64,000 nucleotides of DNA, taken from NCBI RefSeq assembly GCF_900110865.1, contig NZ_FOFD01000003.1, positions 744,001 to 808,000 of the forward strand, read 5' to 3'. The position numbers and the translations under genes are program-made. A model generated the notes under the pieces. That model had not been told where the DNA came from, made no database searches, and saw only the letters and a list, made by a program, of their open reading frames with translations. The stretch is from Natrinema salaciae (GTDB lineage: Archaea > Halobacteriota > Halobacteria > Halobacteriales > Natrialbaceae). Shown here in pieces: positions 37,013-44,894 of the stretch. Each line of letters starts with the position of its first letter. The first letter of the stretch is position 1.

Positions 37013-37752
37013 CCGGTCGAGTTCGAGACGCGATCTACGCGCTTCGAAAGGCCCGGCTGGGGCTCGAGCGACGCCGACTCGATTACGGCGCGGAGAGCCG
37101 CGAGCGAGCCGATCGACTGGCCGACGTGCTGCCCGCGTCGGCGGCCGACCTGCGCGAGTACGAGCGGGAGTACGCCGCCCTCGAGTGGTTCCACGACGAG
37201 TACGCCGACCGCGTCGCCGAGATCCACGAGGCCGGCGTCGCCACCGACACGACCCACTGGCGCGACGGGATCACGCTCTACGTCGTCTGCCGCGCGCTGG
37301 GGGTCGAGACCGCCGTCGAGACCGGCGTGCTGTTCGGGTCGTTCGACGCGCACGTGCTGGCGGCGATGGCGGAGAACGGCGGCGGGACGCTACACGCGGT
37401 CGATCTTCCCGGCGGGCCGCCCGGGCCGTTCGAGTACGGCCACCTGATCCCGGATCGGTGTCGCGACCGGTGGGTGCTCCACCAGGGCGATGCGCGGGCG
37501 GTGCTGCCGGAACTGCTCGAGCGCGTCGGGCCCGTCGACCTCTTCCTCCACGACTCGGACCACCGGCTGCCTCACATGCGTTTCGAGTACGAGACGGCGG
37601 TATCCCACCTCGAGCCGGGCGGTGTGCTCTCGAGTCACGACGTGCGGCTCTCGCGGCTGTTCGACCGGTTTACCGACGCGAACGGGCTTCGATCCTGCGT
37701 GGTCTGTGACACGGGGATCGCGCGGGTCCCGCCCTCGAGTCGGCGGGACTGA
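37009..37752 (+). CDS. Class I SAM-dependent methyltransferase (Methyltransf_24-like)
   Basis: The 247-residue protein starts with GTG 37009 overlapping the upstream gene (GTGA). It has a helical N-terminus and then a Rossmann-type methyltransferase core with AVETGVLFGSFDAHVLAAM, LHAVDLPG and VDLFLHDSDH. The C-terminal LEPGGVLSSHDV is the family's late motif. This layout resembles cell-surface glycan-modifying methyltransferases. It is co-transcribed with a sulfatase-superfamily protein, so envelope sugar modification is a reasonable but unproven guess. Confidence 0.82.
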   Translation: MTGRVRDAIYALRKARLGLERRRLDYGAESRERADRLADVLPASAADLREYEREYAALEWFHDEYADRVAEIHEAGVATDTTHWRDGITLYVVCRALGVETAVETGVLFGSFDAHVLAAMAENGGGTLHAVDLPGGPPGPFEYGHLIPDRCRDRWVLHQGDARAVLPELLERVGPVDLFLHDSDHRLPHMRFEYETAVSHLEPGGVLSSHDVRLSRLFDRFTDANGLRSCVVCDTGIARVPPSSRRD

Positions 37753-37775
37753 GTCGAGCGGGACCGCGCCGCACG

Positions 37776-38468
37776 CTACGGGTAGTCCGAATTGGGCGTC
37801 AGCGACTCGAGCACGTCCCGTGCGATCGTCGCGACCTCGTCGAAACACGGGGAGTCGTCCCTGTCGTCCTGGAACTGCACGTGCACCCCGCGGACGCCGT
37901 CGGTCTCGTGGGCCGGCAACAGGAAGCGCCACGCGGCCGACGCCGGGTCGTCGAAGGCGGTGAGCTCGTAGCCCTCGATCGTCTCGCCCTCGTAGGCGAG
38001 CGTCCAGTCGAGCCGGTCGCTGGACCCGAAACTCGTCACCCAGTTGTTCGCCGCCGCGTCGTCGTCGGTCGCGCCCTTGTGCTGGCGGATGACCACGTTG
38101 ACGGGATAGGACGCGGATTCCGCCGATTCGGCGTGGCCGAACTGGGCACCGATCGAACTGCTCGATTCGTTGATCTCGCTGTTGTACTCCTCGAACGTGT
38201 CGGGGTACTCGAACAGGTAGGGGAACGCTCGGTCGGGGGGATCGAACGCCGTCGGCGATCCGCGGAGGTCGTCACAGGACGCGGCGGCCTCGGTTCCGTC
38301 GGGATCGGTCCCGCCACCGTTGCCTCCGTCGTCGTCGGTGGTGCCCTCGCTATCCGGCTCGTTCGCGTCCCCGGTGCAGCCGGCGGTCGCCGCGATGGCA
38401 CCCGCGCCGACCAAGGCGAGAAATCGTCGTCTCCCGTTCGGCCCGTCGGATCTGCGTGTCGTGGTCAT
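37776..38468 (-). CDS. Tat lipoprotein of unknown function
   Basis: The 230-residue protein starts MTTTRRSDGPNGRRRFLALV and has a twin-arginine-like motif (GRRRFLAL) followed by a lipobox (ATAGC, Cys near residue 31). It is therefore Tat-exported and membrane-anchored. An acidic disordered linker (EPDSEGTTDDDGGNGGG) leads to a soluble domain (about 65-225) with PDRAFPYLFEYPDTFEEYNS. No known catalytic motif is seen. The ATG at 38468 was chosen over an upstream GTG. Confidence 0.75.
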   Translation of the reverse strand: MTTTRRSDGPNGRRRFLALVGAGAIAATAGCTGDANEPDSEGTTDDDGGNGGGTDPDGTEAAASCDDLRGSPTAFDPPDRAFPYLFEYPDTFEEYNSEINESSSSIGAQFGHAESAESASYPVNVVIRQHKGATDDDAAANNWVTSFGSSDRLDWTLAYEGETIEGYELTAFDDPASAAWRFLLPAHETDGVRGVHVQFQDDRDDSPCFDEVATIARDVLESLTPNSDYP

Positions 38469-38624
38469 GATCGTGGGTGTGGCGACCACGTTCGAACCGG
38501 CTCCGAAGAACTCGAGTCGAGCGCGTTCGTCCGGTGCAGGTCGACATGCTGGCGAGATATAATTTCCGGTCGCGCGGACGGTGGCGACCGCCGGCCGGTC
38601 CGCGGCGTTGGCGAGCGCCCCCGG

Positions 38625-39056
38625 TCAGCCGTCCCGCTCGCGGTCGTCTCGAGCGGCCCCTTCCTCCCCGTCGTCGTCCCGGCGATCGCAGAGGGCGGCG
38701 AGGCGGTCGGCGCGCCCCTCGAGCAGCGTCCGCCCGGCGTCCGTGAGACGGTAGGCGGGGACGCGGCCGGCGCGTCCGTCGCGCGTCGCGACGAGACCGC
38801 GGCCGACGAGCGCGCGCAGGTTCGGCTCGAGGCGCGCGCGGCTGACCGTCGGATACCGCTGCTCGAGGGTCCACTTGATCCCGGAGGGGTAGCCGGCGTA
38901 GCCGTCGCGCTCGCGTCGGGCGACGGCCTCGAGACAGTCGCGCTGGAAGGCGGTGAGTTCGATCCACGCGCGGCGGCCGTCTGCCGTCTGTTCGTCTCGG
39001 GGTGATGCGTCCGCTCGAGCGGGGGGTTCACGGTCCCGCGAATCGTCGTCGGGCAT
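38625..39056 (-). CDS. PadR-like winged-helix regulator (paralogue 1)
   Basis: The 143-residue protein has an acidic, disordered N-terminus (MPDDDSRDREPPARADAS). The winged helix contains ELTAFQRDCLEAVARRERDG, GIKWTLEQRYPTVSRARLEP and GLVATRDGRAGRVPAYRLTD. It is closely related to 41765-42220; both have a nearly identical leader and end in an RGADRLAALCDRRDD-like helix. The ATG at 39056 is shared with the paralogue. The family members probably bind operators in their own leaders, but no target is known. Confidence 0.78.
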   Translation of the reverse strand: MPDDDSRDREPPARADASPRDEQTADGRRAWIELTAFQRDCLEAVARRERDGYAGYPSGIKWTLEQRYPTVSRARLEPNLRALVGRGLVATRDGRAGRVPAYRLTDAGRTLLEGRADRLAALCDRRDDDGEEGAARDDRERDG

Positions 39057-39165
39057 GGCTTTCGCTGGGTGATTACGGGAGCCACGCGGGCCGGTGTTCA
39101 GGCACCGGTCCGCGTTTTCGGGACTGGTTCGGGTAGCCGTGGGTCCGTCTGGCCTCCGTTGTATA
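39054..39165 (-). repeat. Conserved leader of winged-helix paralogue 1
   Basis: The sequence before the ATG is closely similar to that before the paralogous gene at 42220. Shared words include GGCATGGCTTTCGCTGG, GCCACGCGGGCCGGTG, TCCGCGTTTTCGGG and GTGGGTCCGTCTGG. Conservation of an untranslated stretch beyond the promoter suggests a functional 5' leader, or a recent duplication not yet decayed. Confidence 0.7.
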
Positions 39166-39193
39166 CTCTCAGGTCCGGATAGCACTTAATTCT

Positions 39194-39211
39194 GATTACG
39201 GTACCGTAATC
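39194..39211. promoter_or_regulatory. Perfect 18-bp palindrome GATTACGGTACCGTAATC
   Basis: The perfect palindrome lies between the winged-helix gene 38625-39056 and the PhiH1-like gene at 39278. It has the size and symmetry of a dimeric operator. Either regulator, or both, could bind it. The arm TTACGG/CCGTAA resembles the TTACGA/TCGTAA arms of the palindrome between lrp and carA at 56933. Confidence 0.7.
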
Positions 39212-39277
39212 GAAAGTTACGATATAGTATTTGGTTAATGACAATAATGGTCCCAGCACGAGTATTCGCGCCTAATC

Positions 39278-39559
39278 GTGTCGATTCGAGAACGACCAAG
39301 TTGGATGTCGCGTGAAGATTTCCGTATCCTCGAAGCGGTAGGTGACCCCGAGATTCTCGTAGTGCAATCTCCTGCGATAATCGCTTACAATCTGGATATG
39401 ACTCGCCCGCACGTCTCAAATCGTCTTTCCGAGTTCACAGCGCACGGTCTTGTGGAAAAAATCGCGGATGGACGGTACCAGATGACGGACCGAGGTCGTG
39501 CGTATCTCGAGGGCGAACTGCCTGCAGAAGAACTCGAATCCGACGAGCAGTTCTCATAA
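39278..39559 (+). CDS. PhiH1-repressor-like winged-helix protein
   Basis: The 93-residue protein starts at GTG 39278, giving the family form M-S-I-R-E-R-P-S-W-M-S-R-E-D-F. It carries the helix-turn-helix around PAIIAYNLDMTRPHVSNRLS and the wing GLVEKIADGRYQMTDRGRAY, ending in the family tail LEGELPAEELE. It is downstream of the 18-bp palindrome, so autoregulation is plausible. It converges with the frameshifted membrane-protein relic. The target is unknown. Confidence 0.82.
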   Translation: MSIRERPSWMSREDFRILEAVGDPEILVVQSPAIIAYNLDMTRPHVSNRLSEFTAHGLVEKIADGRYQMTDRGRAYLEGELPAEELESDEQFS

Positions 39560-39830
39560 CCCGCCGTCAATTCCCCGCTTGTGAATTCGCTCGAGTTGGC
39601 TCAAGACCTCTTGCTCATCAGCCAAATCTATCGACTGGTGGACGAGGGTGCTCATAACGAGGACGTAACCGACGGTAAAGGCGTAGATGGTCCCCGCCGA
39701 GGTAGCCGCTCGTGATCTTCGTCGGCGCCGTCACGATCACCGCGGCGACGATCATCCCGAGAACCGAGGGCGTGAACAGCCCGGGATCGGAACGCTCGCG
39801 CTCACGGGCCGATACACGGTGACAACAGGC
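39554..39830 (-). pseudogene. Frameshifted two-helix membrane protein
   Basis: On the minus strand the frame reads a charged start (SARERERSDPGLFTPSVL) and a first helix (GMIVAAVIVTAP). After SGYLGG an extra base, in a run of four C at 39692-39695 on the + strand, shifts the frame. Correcting it joins TIYAFTVGYVLVMSTLVHQS (second helix) and a C-terminal helix with DEQEVLSQLERIHKR. No start codon is apparent upstream. The gene is broken by a one-base change, or the sequence contains an error. Its neighbour is an RCK potassium channel, a plausible former partner. Confidence 0.6.
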
Positions 39831-39894
39831 AGTCCGGGCAAACCGGCCACTTAATCAATCAGAGATACTATCCACGGTGACTGGAGGCTATCGA

Positions 39895-41553
39895 ATGCGC
39901 GAACTTCGGGATATCGAGGGACTGCACCCGCGCGATCTCACACAGCGTCAACGGCTGTTAGTGCTATTCGTGATCAGTCTCGTCGTGGTCGTCCTCTTCT
40001 ACACGGTCGTCTACAACTGGGGAATGCGGACGCTCGAGAACGACCCCCAGTCTATCTTCCGGTCGCTCAACACGGTAGTCGAGACGATGACGACGACCGG
40101 GTACGGTGCGGATTCGCCCTGGGCGACGCCAGTGATGAACGTTCTCATGGTGACGATCCAGTTTACCGGCGTCATCATCGGGTTCGTCACGCTGCGCGTC
40201 CTGGTCATTCCGCTCTTCGAGCGGACGCCACTGAACCTCGCCGACCGCCTCACGAGCAAGAACGACCACGTCGTCATCGCGGAGTACCAGCACGACACCG
40301 AGTTGCTCCTCGACGAACTCGAGGAACTGGATATCGACTACGTCCTCATCGAATCCGACGTGGAGGAAGCGAAGCGTCTCTCGGACGAGGGCTATCAGGC
40401 TATCACGGGTGATCCCGAGGAACGGTCGGACCTCGACCGCGCGACGATCGAACGAGCGTCGCTGTTCATCACCGACGCCGGCGATAGAACCGCGAGCATC
40501 GTCCTGACGGCGCTCGAAGCCAACGAGGACCTGCGGGTGATCAGTTTCACGGAGTCGACGCGACGCAAGGCGGCACTCGCGGAAGTCGGCGTCGACCGCA
40601 GCGTCGCTCCGCACGCGCTGATCGGCCGGCGACTGGCGGAGAAAGCGACGACACCGGTCACGGGACCCGACCGAGACGACGAGGACGAGGTCGACGTCCG
40701 CGAGATTCTCGTCCGTCGAGATAGCCCGCTCCACGGCGTCAGGGTCAGCGACTCGCCGATCGTGAACCACCCGAACCTGACGCTGGTCGCCGGTTGGTTC
40801 GACGGCGAGTTGCACCTGCCGCCGTCACCGAACGACGAACTCACGCCCAATACCGTGCTGGTCGTCGCCGGAACGAGGAGCGAGCTCGACGAAATTACGG
40901 ACGAGATCGCGGGCGTCCGGTCGCGGCGCATCGAGACTCCCTCGAAGCTCGTCGTCGCCGGCTTCGGCGAGGGCGGAACCGCAGCCGTCGACGCACTCCC
41001 GGCGGACGTCTCGGTGACGACGATCGACGAATCGGAGGGGCGGAACCCCGACGTCGTCGGCGACGTCACCGAACCGGAAACGCTCCGCGACGCCGGCATC
41101 GACGACGCATCGGCCCTGGTCGTCACCGTCGGGACCGATTCGACCGCACTGATGACCGTCGCCATCGCCCGCTCGCTCTCGAGCGACGTCGAGATCCTCG
41201 CGCGTGTGACCGATAGCGACAAGACGAGAGCAGCGTTCAGAGCGGGTGCCGACTACGTTCTCTCCATCCAGCAAGTGTCCGCTCGGCTGGTCGCGGCGGA
41301 GGTCCACGGCGAACAGGTCATGTCGCCGACGAACCAGATTCGCCTGATTCGGGCCGACGCGGCGCCGTTCGCCGGCGAGTCACTGGCGAACGCCCGTCGC
41401 AACATCGAACGCGGATGGACCGTGGTCGGCGTCTCACGCGGCGGCACCGTTCGTACCGACGAACGCATCACCATCGAAGCCGACGACGACGTGATCGTCG
41501 CGGGGAGCGATGACGCGATCCAGGAGTTCGAGCGAACGGTCACGAGCTCGTGA
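39895..41553 (+). CDS. Potassium channel with two RCK domains
   Basis: The 552-residue protein has a two-helix pore module (about residues 20-110) with the selectivity filter TTTGYG at 66-71. Two RCK/TrkA-like NAD-binding domains follow: HVVIAEYQHDTELLLDELEE (RCK1) and KLVVAGFGEGGTAAVDAL (RCK2). Each has a C-terminal TrkA-C-like segment (for example the EILVRRDSPLHGVRV region). It likely conducts potassium and is gated by nucleotides or ions. The ATG at 39895 has an RBS (TGGAGG) seven bases before it, whereas an upstream GTG would be less favoured. High intracellular potassium makes this relevant to osmoadaptation. Confidence 0.9.
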   Translation: MRELRDIEGLHPRDLTQRQRLLVLFVISLVVVVLFYTVVYNWGMRTLENDPQSIFRSLNTVVETMTTTGYGADSPWATPVMNVLMVTIQFTGVIIGFVTLRVLVIPLFERTPLNLADRLTSKNDHVVIAEYQHDTELLLDELEELDIDYVLIESDVEEAKRLSDEGYQAITGDPEERSDLDRATIERASLFITDAGDRTASIVLTALEANEDLRVISFTESTRRKAALAEVGVDRSVAPHALIGRRLAEKATTPVTGPDRDDEDEVDVREILVRRDSPLHGVRVSDSPIVNHPNLTLVAGWFDGELHLPPSPNDELTPNTVLVVAGTRSELDEITDEIAGVRSRRIETPSKLVVAGFGEGGTAAVDALPADVSVTTIDESEGRNPDVVGDVTEPETLRDAGIDDASALVVTVGTDSTALMTVAIARSLSSDVEILARVTDSDKTRAAFRAGADYVLSIQQVSARLVAAEVHGEQVMSPTNQIRLIRADAAPFAGESLANARRNIERGWTVVGVSRGGTVRTDERITIEADDDVIVAGSDDAIQEFERTVTSS

Positions 41554-41764
41554 CCGCGGGGGCGCTGCCGCGCGAATCCGAGACGACGGACGAGGGGTTC
41601 CTCGCGGAGCGGGTCGCCGAAACCGAGCGCGCGAAAGCCGCGTCAGCTCGGCGAACGCGGAACTCTTCGTCCTCGAGCCGGGACCCGTCCGGAAGCCGCC
41701 GTCGTCGGTCTCCCGGAAGCGCCGCTCGAGGATCGCCCGGACGCGTTCCGCGCGATCGACCGCG

Positions 41765-42220
41765 CTAGCGTTCGTTTCGAGTCCCGAGCGGCCGGTCCGC
41801 TCGCTCCGCTCGAGCGGCCCCTTCGTCTCCATCGTCGTCGGTGTCCCGGCGATCGCAGAGGGCGGCGAGGCGGTCGGCGCGCCCCTCGAGCAGCGCGCGC
41901 CCGGCCCCAGTGAGGCGGTAGGCGGGGACGTGGCCGGCCAGTCCCTCACGCATGGCGACGAGGCTGCGGTCGACGAGTGCGCGCAGGCTCGACTCGAGGC
42001 GACCGGAGCTAACCGCCGGATACCGCTGCTCGAGGGTTTGCGCGATTCCGGAGGGGTAGCAGGGGTAGCCGTCGCGTTCGCGCCGGGCGACGGCCTCGAG
42101 ACAGTCGCGCTGGAAGCCGGTGAGTTCGACCCACGCGCGCCGGTCGTCCGCGGTGTCGGCTGGGGGCGATGCGTCTGCTCGAGCGGGAGGTTCAAGGTCC
42201 CGCGAATCGTCGTCAGGCAT
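41765..42220 (-). CDS. PadR-like winged-helix regulator (paralogue 2)
   Basis: The 151-residue paralogue of the protein at 38625-39056 starts MPDDDSRDLEPPARADASPP. The winged helix carries ELTGFQRDCLEAVARRERDG, YPSGIAQTLEQRYPAVSSGR and GLAGHVPAYRLTGAGRALLE. The paralogues differ in the wing (VRDGRAGRVP against MREGLAGHVP). The upstream stretch carries a 24-bp inverted repeat (42358-42381) that could be its operator. It is transcribed toward the potassium-channel gene. No known target. Confidence 0.78.
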   Translation of the reverse strand: MPDDDSRDLEPPARADASPPADTADDRRAWVELTGFQRDCLEAVARRERDGYPCYPSGIAQTLEQRYPAVSSGRLESSLRALVDRSLVAMREGLAGHVPAYRLTGAGRALLEGRADRLAALCDRRDTDDDGDEGAARAERADRPLGTRNER

Positions 42221-42326
42221 GGCTTTCGCTGGTTGGTTACGGAAGCCACGCGGGCCGGTGGTTGGGCACCGGGTCCGCGTTTTCGGGGACCAATTCGGGT
42301 AGCTGTGGGTCCGTCTGGCTTCCGTT
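42218..42326 (-). repeat. Conserved leader of winged-helix paralogue 2
   Basis: This is the counterpart of 39054-39165, again immediately upstream of the ATG of a PadR-like gene. Similarity stops at the start of the promoter side, where each copy has its own inverted repeat. Confidence 0.7.
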
Positions 42327-42357
42327 AGTTCAGTCAAGGAGCGGACATCACTTAGTA

Positions 42358-42381
42358 CTAGTGCATCGAATACAGCACTAG
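42358..42381. promoter_or_regulatory. Inverted repeat CTAGTGC-N10-GCACTAG
   Basis: This perfect 7-bp inverted repeat with a 10-base spacer lies between the divergent winged-helix gene (start 42220) and PhiH1-like gene (start 42454). The spacing is close to one helical turn, so a dimeric regulator could bind both arms on one face. It is a good operator candidate for either gene. Confidence 0.6.
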
Positions 42382-42414
42382 AAGGGGCTAAACAACGCAC
42401 AAATACTATCGAAT

Positions 42415-42485
42415 CGAGCGTTCTAACACGGTGTTTCGTGTGTTCACGGTCGAATGCGACGGCCACGGGTGGACTGGATGACGCG
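42415..42485 (+). repeat. Promoter/start segment of PhiH1-like gene, intact copy
   Basis: This segment runs from the leader into the first ten codons of the intact gene at 42454. It is repeated at 44534-44603 in front of a truncated gene copy, with shared CACGGTGTTTCGTGTG and CGAATGCGACG and one base of indel. The shared leader includes a CACG/CGTG mini-hairpin. Confidence 0.75.
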
Positions 42486-42735
42486 GGCCGACGACGCGAT
42501 CCTCGAGTTCCTTCTCAACGAGGGGAACCGGCCCCTCATTGCGAATCCGTCCACCGTCGAGGCCAACATCGATTACAAGATTTCGCACGTGCGGCGCAGA
42601 CTGCGGGCGCTGCAAGACGGTGGACTCGTGGAGTATTACGACGCGGATCGGGGACTGTATCGGATTAGCAAGCGGGGTCGGGCATATCTCGAGGGCGAAC
42701 TCGACGCCGAGGAGTTGGAATTGAACGAGGAATGA
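42454..42735 (+). CDS. PhiH1-repressor-like winged-helix protein (array copy 1)
   Basis: The 93-residue protein has the family start MRRPRVDWMTRADDAILEFL and a helix-turn-helix (STVEANIDYKISHVRRRLRA). The wing is GLVEYYDADRGLYRISKRGR and the tail LEGELDAEELEL. It is probably a DNA-binding repressor. It stands first in an array whose second member is 42759 and whose third (43057) keeps only the first 41 codons. The first 124 bases match those of 43057 at about 90 per cent. Confidence 0.87.
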   Translation: MRRPRVDWMTRADDAILEFLLNEGNRPLIANPSTVEANIDYKISHVRRRLRALQDGGLVEYYDADRGLYRISKRGRAYLEGELDAEELELNEE

Positions 42736-42758
42736 CGCTCGACCCGAACGAGAACTGA

Positions 42759-43031
42759 ATGCGCCCGCTGATATCGTGGATGACGAAATCCGATCCCGTA
42801 CTGCTCGAGTTCTTCGAGGAAACAGGGATAGCGATGCCACCAGCGGTGGTCTCGTACAACATCGACGGCGTCTCCCATCCGACAGTGAAACGCCGTTTGC
42901 CGGTCTTGGAAGACCACGGGCTCCTTCGGAAAGTCGACGACAGTCGGGGTTATTACCGTATTACGGATCGGGGTCGCGCGTATCTCGAGGGCGAACTTGA
43001 CGCCGCAGACCTAGAACTGAGCGACGACTAA
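42759..43031 (+). CDS. PhiH1-repressor-like winged-helix protein (array copy 2)
   Basis: The 90-residue protein starts MRPLISWMTKSDPVLLEFFE and is a divergent paralogue. Its recognition-helix region is SYNIDGVSHPTVKRRLPVLE and its wing is GLLRKVDDSRGYYRITDRGR, with tail LEGELDAADLEL. It lies 23 bases after the first copy and is probably co-transcribed. Its recognition helix differs from that of copy 1, so it may read a different operator. Confidence 0.85.
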   Translation: MRPLISWMTKSDPVLLEFFEETGIAMPPAVVSYNIDGVSHPTVKRRLPVLEDHGLLRKVDDSRGYYRITDRGRAYLEGELDAADLELSDD

Positions 43032-43056
43032 TCAGCGCCGATCCGGTGGATGCAGA

Positions 43057-43416
43057 ATGCGACGGCCACGAGTGGACTGGCTGACGCGAGCCGACGACGC
43101 GATCCTCGAGTTCCGTCTCAACGAGGGGAACCGTCCCCTCGTCGCGACCCCGTCCACCGTCGAGGCCAACATCGATTACAGAATGATCACGCTTATTGAA
43201 GCTGTAACAGAATTTCTGGCCATGGAGGCAATCGTGAGAGGGCTGATTTCGGTCGCGCTTGCGTTGCTTCTCGGGTTTTCAGTTTCGTTTGTCGTCAGTC
43301 CAGATCCGACGGGAATCACTCCGGTAATCGTCGGTCTGGTTCTGACGGGTGTACTGATCCCAGCCTTCTATTTCGGACTCCGCAGAACCAGTTCGAACCA
43401 GCAGCTCGCTTCTTGA
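43057..43416 (+). CDS. Truncated PhiH1-like repressor fused or joined to a small membrane protein
   Basis: The first 42 codons repeat the start of the copy at 42454 (MRRPRVDWLTRADDAILEFR and STVEANIDY), then similarity stops and AT-rich sequence follows. After a short linker the frame continues into an unrelated two-helix membrane protein starting MEAIVRGLISVALALLLGFS. That part has its own ATG at 43222 (64 residues, helices LISVALALLLGFSVSFVV and TPVIVGLVLTGVLIPAFYF). The annotation as one 119-residue fusion, or as a dead 5' relic plus a 64-residue gene, cannot be settled from sequence. The junction is the notable point. Confidence 0.65.
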   Translation: MRRPRVDWLTRADDAILEFRLNEGNRPLVATPSTVEANIDYRMITLIEAVTEFLAMEAIVRGLISVALALLLGFSVSFVVSPDPTGITPVIVGLVLTGVLIPAFYFGLRRTSSNQQLAS

Positions 43417-43638
43417 GCAGTCCTTCTCCATACTACCCTGAACTGGGAAGCACGTTCGACATTCCGCACAGCCGTTTTCGGGAAGACTCCCGCGAATCAC
43501 GGCGTAACTCCATCTGCTTCTTGCCCAGCGAACTATTTGTCAGGGGTGTGTGAGTCTCGGCGCGCCACGCTGCAGACACTGCCTCTCGCATGCGAACCCG
43601 GTCAGCAGAGGCGGGTCAGCCGTGTCGAAGCGTCGTCC

Positions 43639-44286
43639 TCAGGTGCGTGACCCACGACGAGCGACGACGAGTTCGACCGGGACGACGAGCACCCGCTCCA
43701 TTTGGGTTCGGACGATCTCGAAACTGGCATCAGCGAGGACGGCACTGACATCGAGCGGGCGACTATCGACCAGCGTCGGCAACACCTCGTTGAGTCGCGT
43801 GTAGAGTGGCGAAACAATCGTGCCTGCTGCTTTTGAGGGACTAATGACACAGATGCGACCCTGTGGGTTGAGCACACGACGAATTTCCTCGAGTATCGTT
43901 GTCCGGTGATCGTCTTCGAACAGTTCGAGCGTGAAGCTCACGAGAACACCATCGAAACTGTCGGTATCGAACGGCAACGCCAGTGCATCGCCACAGACAA
44001 CCGTGGACGGACCCCCGTCGTCGAGGCGATCCTGTGTGAGTCGGCACATCTGCTCCGCAACGTCGATCCCGACGACTTGCCCGTCGAATCCAACAGCGGT
44101 TTGCAATCTGGCGACCCCACGGCCGGTCCCACAGCCCACGTCGAGAACGGAGTCGTCGGAAGACGTGCTGAGGTGCTCGATTCCGCGTCGCCGAAGACGA
44201 CCCTGAAACGGATCGATGAAGACGTCGTAGTACCGACTGAGCGCGTTATACCACGCTTTGCTATGGCGCGTCCGTTCCCGTGTCAC
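43639..44286 (-). CDS. Class I SAM-dependent methyltransferase
   Basis: The 215-residue protein starts at GTG 44286 overlapping the small membrane protein stop. It has the SAM-binding motif VLDVGCGTGRGVARL and the later methyltransferase strand DSFDGVLVSFTLELFED. The start resembles the UbiE/phospholipid-methyltransferase group (KAWYNALSRYYDVFIDPFQG), which act on quinones or lipids. Composition is more AT-rich and less acidic than core neighbours, suggesting acquisition. Substrate unknown. Confidence 0.83.
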   Translation of the reverse strand: MTRERTRHSKAWYNALSRYYDVFIDPFQGRLRRRGIEHLSTSSDDSVLDVGCGTGRGVARLQTAVGFDGQVVGIDVAEQMCRLTQDRLDDGGPSTVVCGDALALPFDTDSFDGVLVSFTLELFEDDHRTTILEEIRRVLNPQGRICVISPSKAAGTIVSPLYTRLNEVLPTLVDSRPLDVSAVLADASFEIVRTQMERVLVVPVELVVARRGSRT

Positions 44287-44465
44287 TGTCCTGTACGCGC
44301 TTCCGATCCGCGAGTGAACCTGTAGATGAGATAGGCGAGCCCGAAGAGTAGCCCCCCACTGATCAGTCCACCCACGAGTAGAATGAGCAGGATGAGGGCG
44401 GTGGGGATGGCAACGTTGGCAATCGGGAGCATCGTGACCGAGCGGAGATCCACGATAATTGACAT
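44283..44465 (-). CDS. Small single/double-helix membrane protein upstream of methyltransferase
   Basis: The 60-residue peptide is almost entirely hydrophobic (helix within AIPTALILLILLVGGLIS and SGGLLFGLAYLIYRF) with a charged tail RGSEARTGQ. It overlaps the methyltransferase start (GTGA), so the two are coupled. A start at the internal ATG 44432 is equally possible. It may anchor or partner the methyltransferase; this is inferred only from coupling. Confidence 0.6.
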   Translation of the reverse strand: MSIIVDLRSVTMLPIANVAIPTALILLILLVGGLISGGLLFGLAYLIYRFTRGSEARTGQ

Positions 44466-44533
44466 CGATTAAATGTTAATCTTTCCAATATTTATATTTG
44501 TTTGCTATTTATCGACTGCTGGTTCGCGCCCCT

Positions 44534-44603
44534 CGAGCGTTCTCCCACGGTGTTTCGTGTGCTCCCGTCGAATGCGACGACCACTGGTGAACTGGCTGAC
44601 GCG
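44534..44603 (+). repeat. Promoter/start segment of PhiH1-like gene, orphan copy
   Basis: This matches 42415-42485 across the leader and the first ten codons with few mismatches and one indel. The downstream repressor body is absent. Confidence 0.75.
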
Positions 44604-44622
44604 TCCTTTCTGCGAACGGTGA
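44572..44622 (+). pseudogene. Relic of PhiH1-like repressor (first 10 codons)
   Basis: The frame reads MRRPLVNWLTR, the family N-terminus, then runs into unrelated sequence and stops at TGA 44620-44622. The body and wing of the repressor are missing. Together with 43057 this shows the same gene family truncated at two different points beside small membrane proteins. Confidence 0.65.
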
Positions 44623-44681
44623 CACACGCACGGAAGTCGAAAGCGAATTTTTCTTCTTCGAATATAGTCGATAGAGAGACC

Positions 44682-44894
44682 GTGAGCGAGATCTATGATC
44701 GTCTCGATAGGTGGGCAGAAACCCTCTCCCGTGGCGAAGCAGCCGTTTTTGTCGGCGCTTCGTCTGCTCTCGGTTATTTTGTACTTGCCACGGTATTACG
44801 GATAGATTCACCGTCACCGATTGCTGCAAGCATTTCTTTGGGTATCATGCAGGCGATCGCCGCTTATTTTCTCACGTTTGCGCACAAGGAGTAG
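44682..44894 (+). CDS. Small two-helix membrane protein
   Basis: The 70-residue protein starts at GTG 44682 (MSEIYDRLDRWAETLSRGEA). It has an amphipathic N-terminal helix and two membrane helices (VFVGASSALGYFVLATVL and ASISLGIMQAIAAYFLTF). A longer reading from 44502 would translate the orphan repressor leader and is less likely. An AATATAG box at about 44660 lies roughly 20 bases before the GTG. It parallels the membrane protein at 43222 in size and context. Confidence 0.65.
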   Translation: MSEIYDRLDRWAETLSRGEAAVFVGASSALGYFVLATVLRIDSPSPIAASISLGIMQAIAAYFLTFAHKE

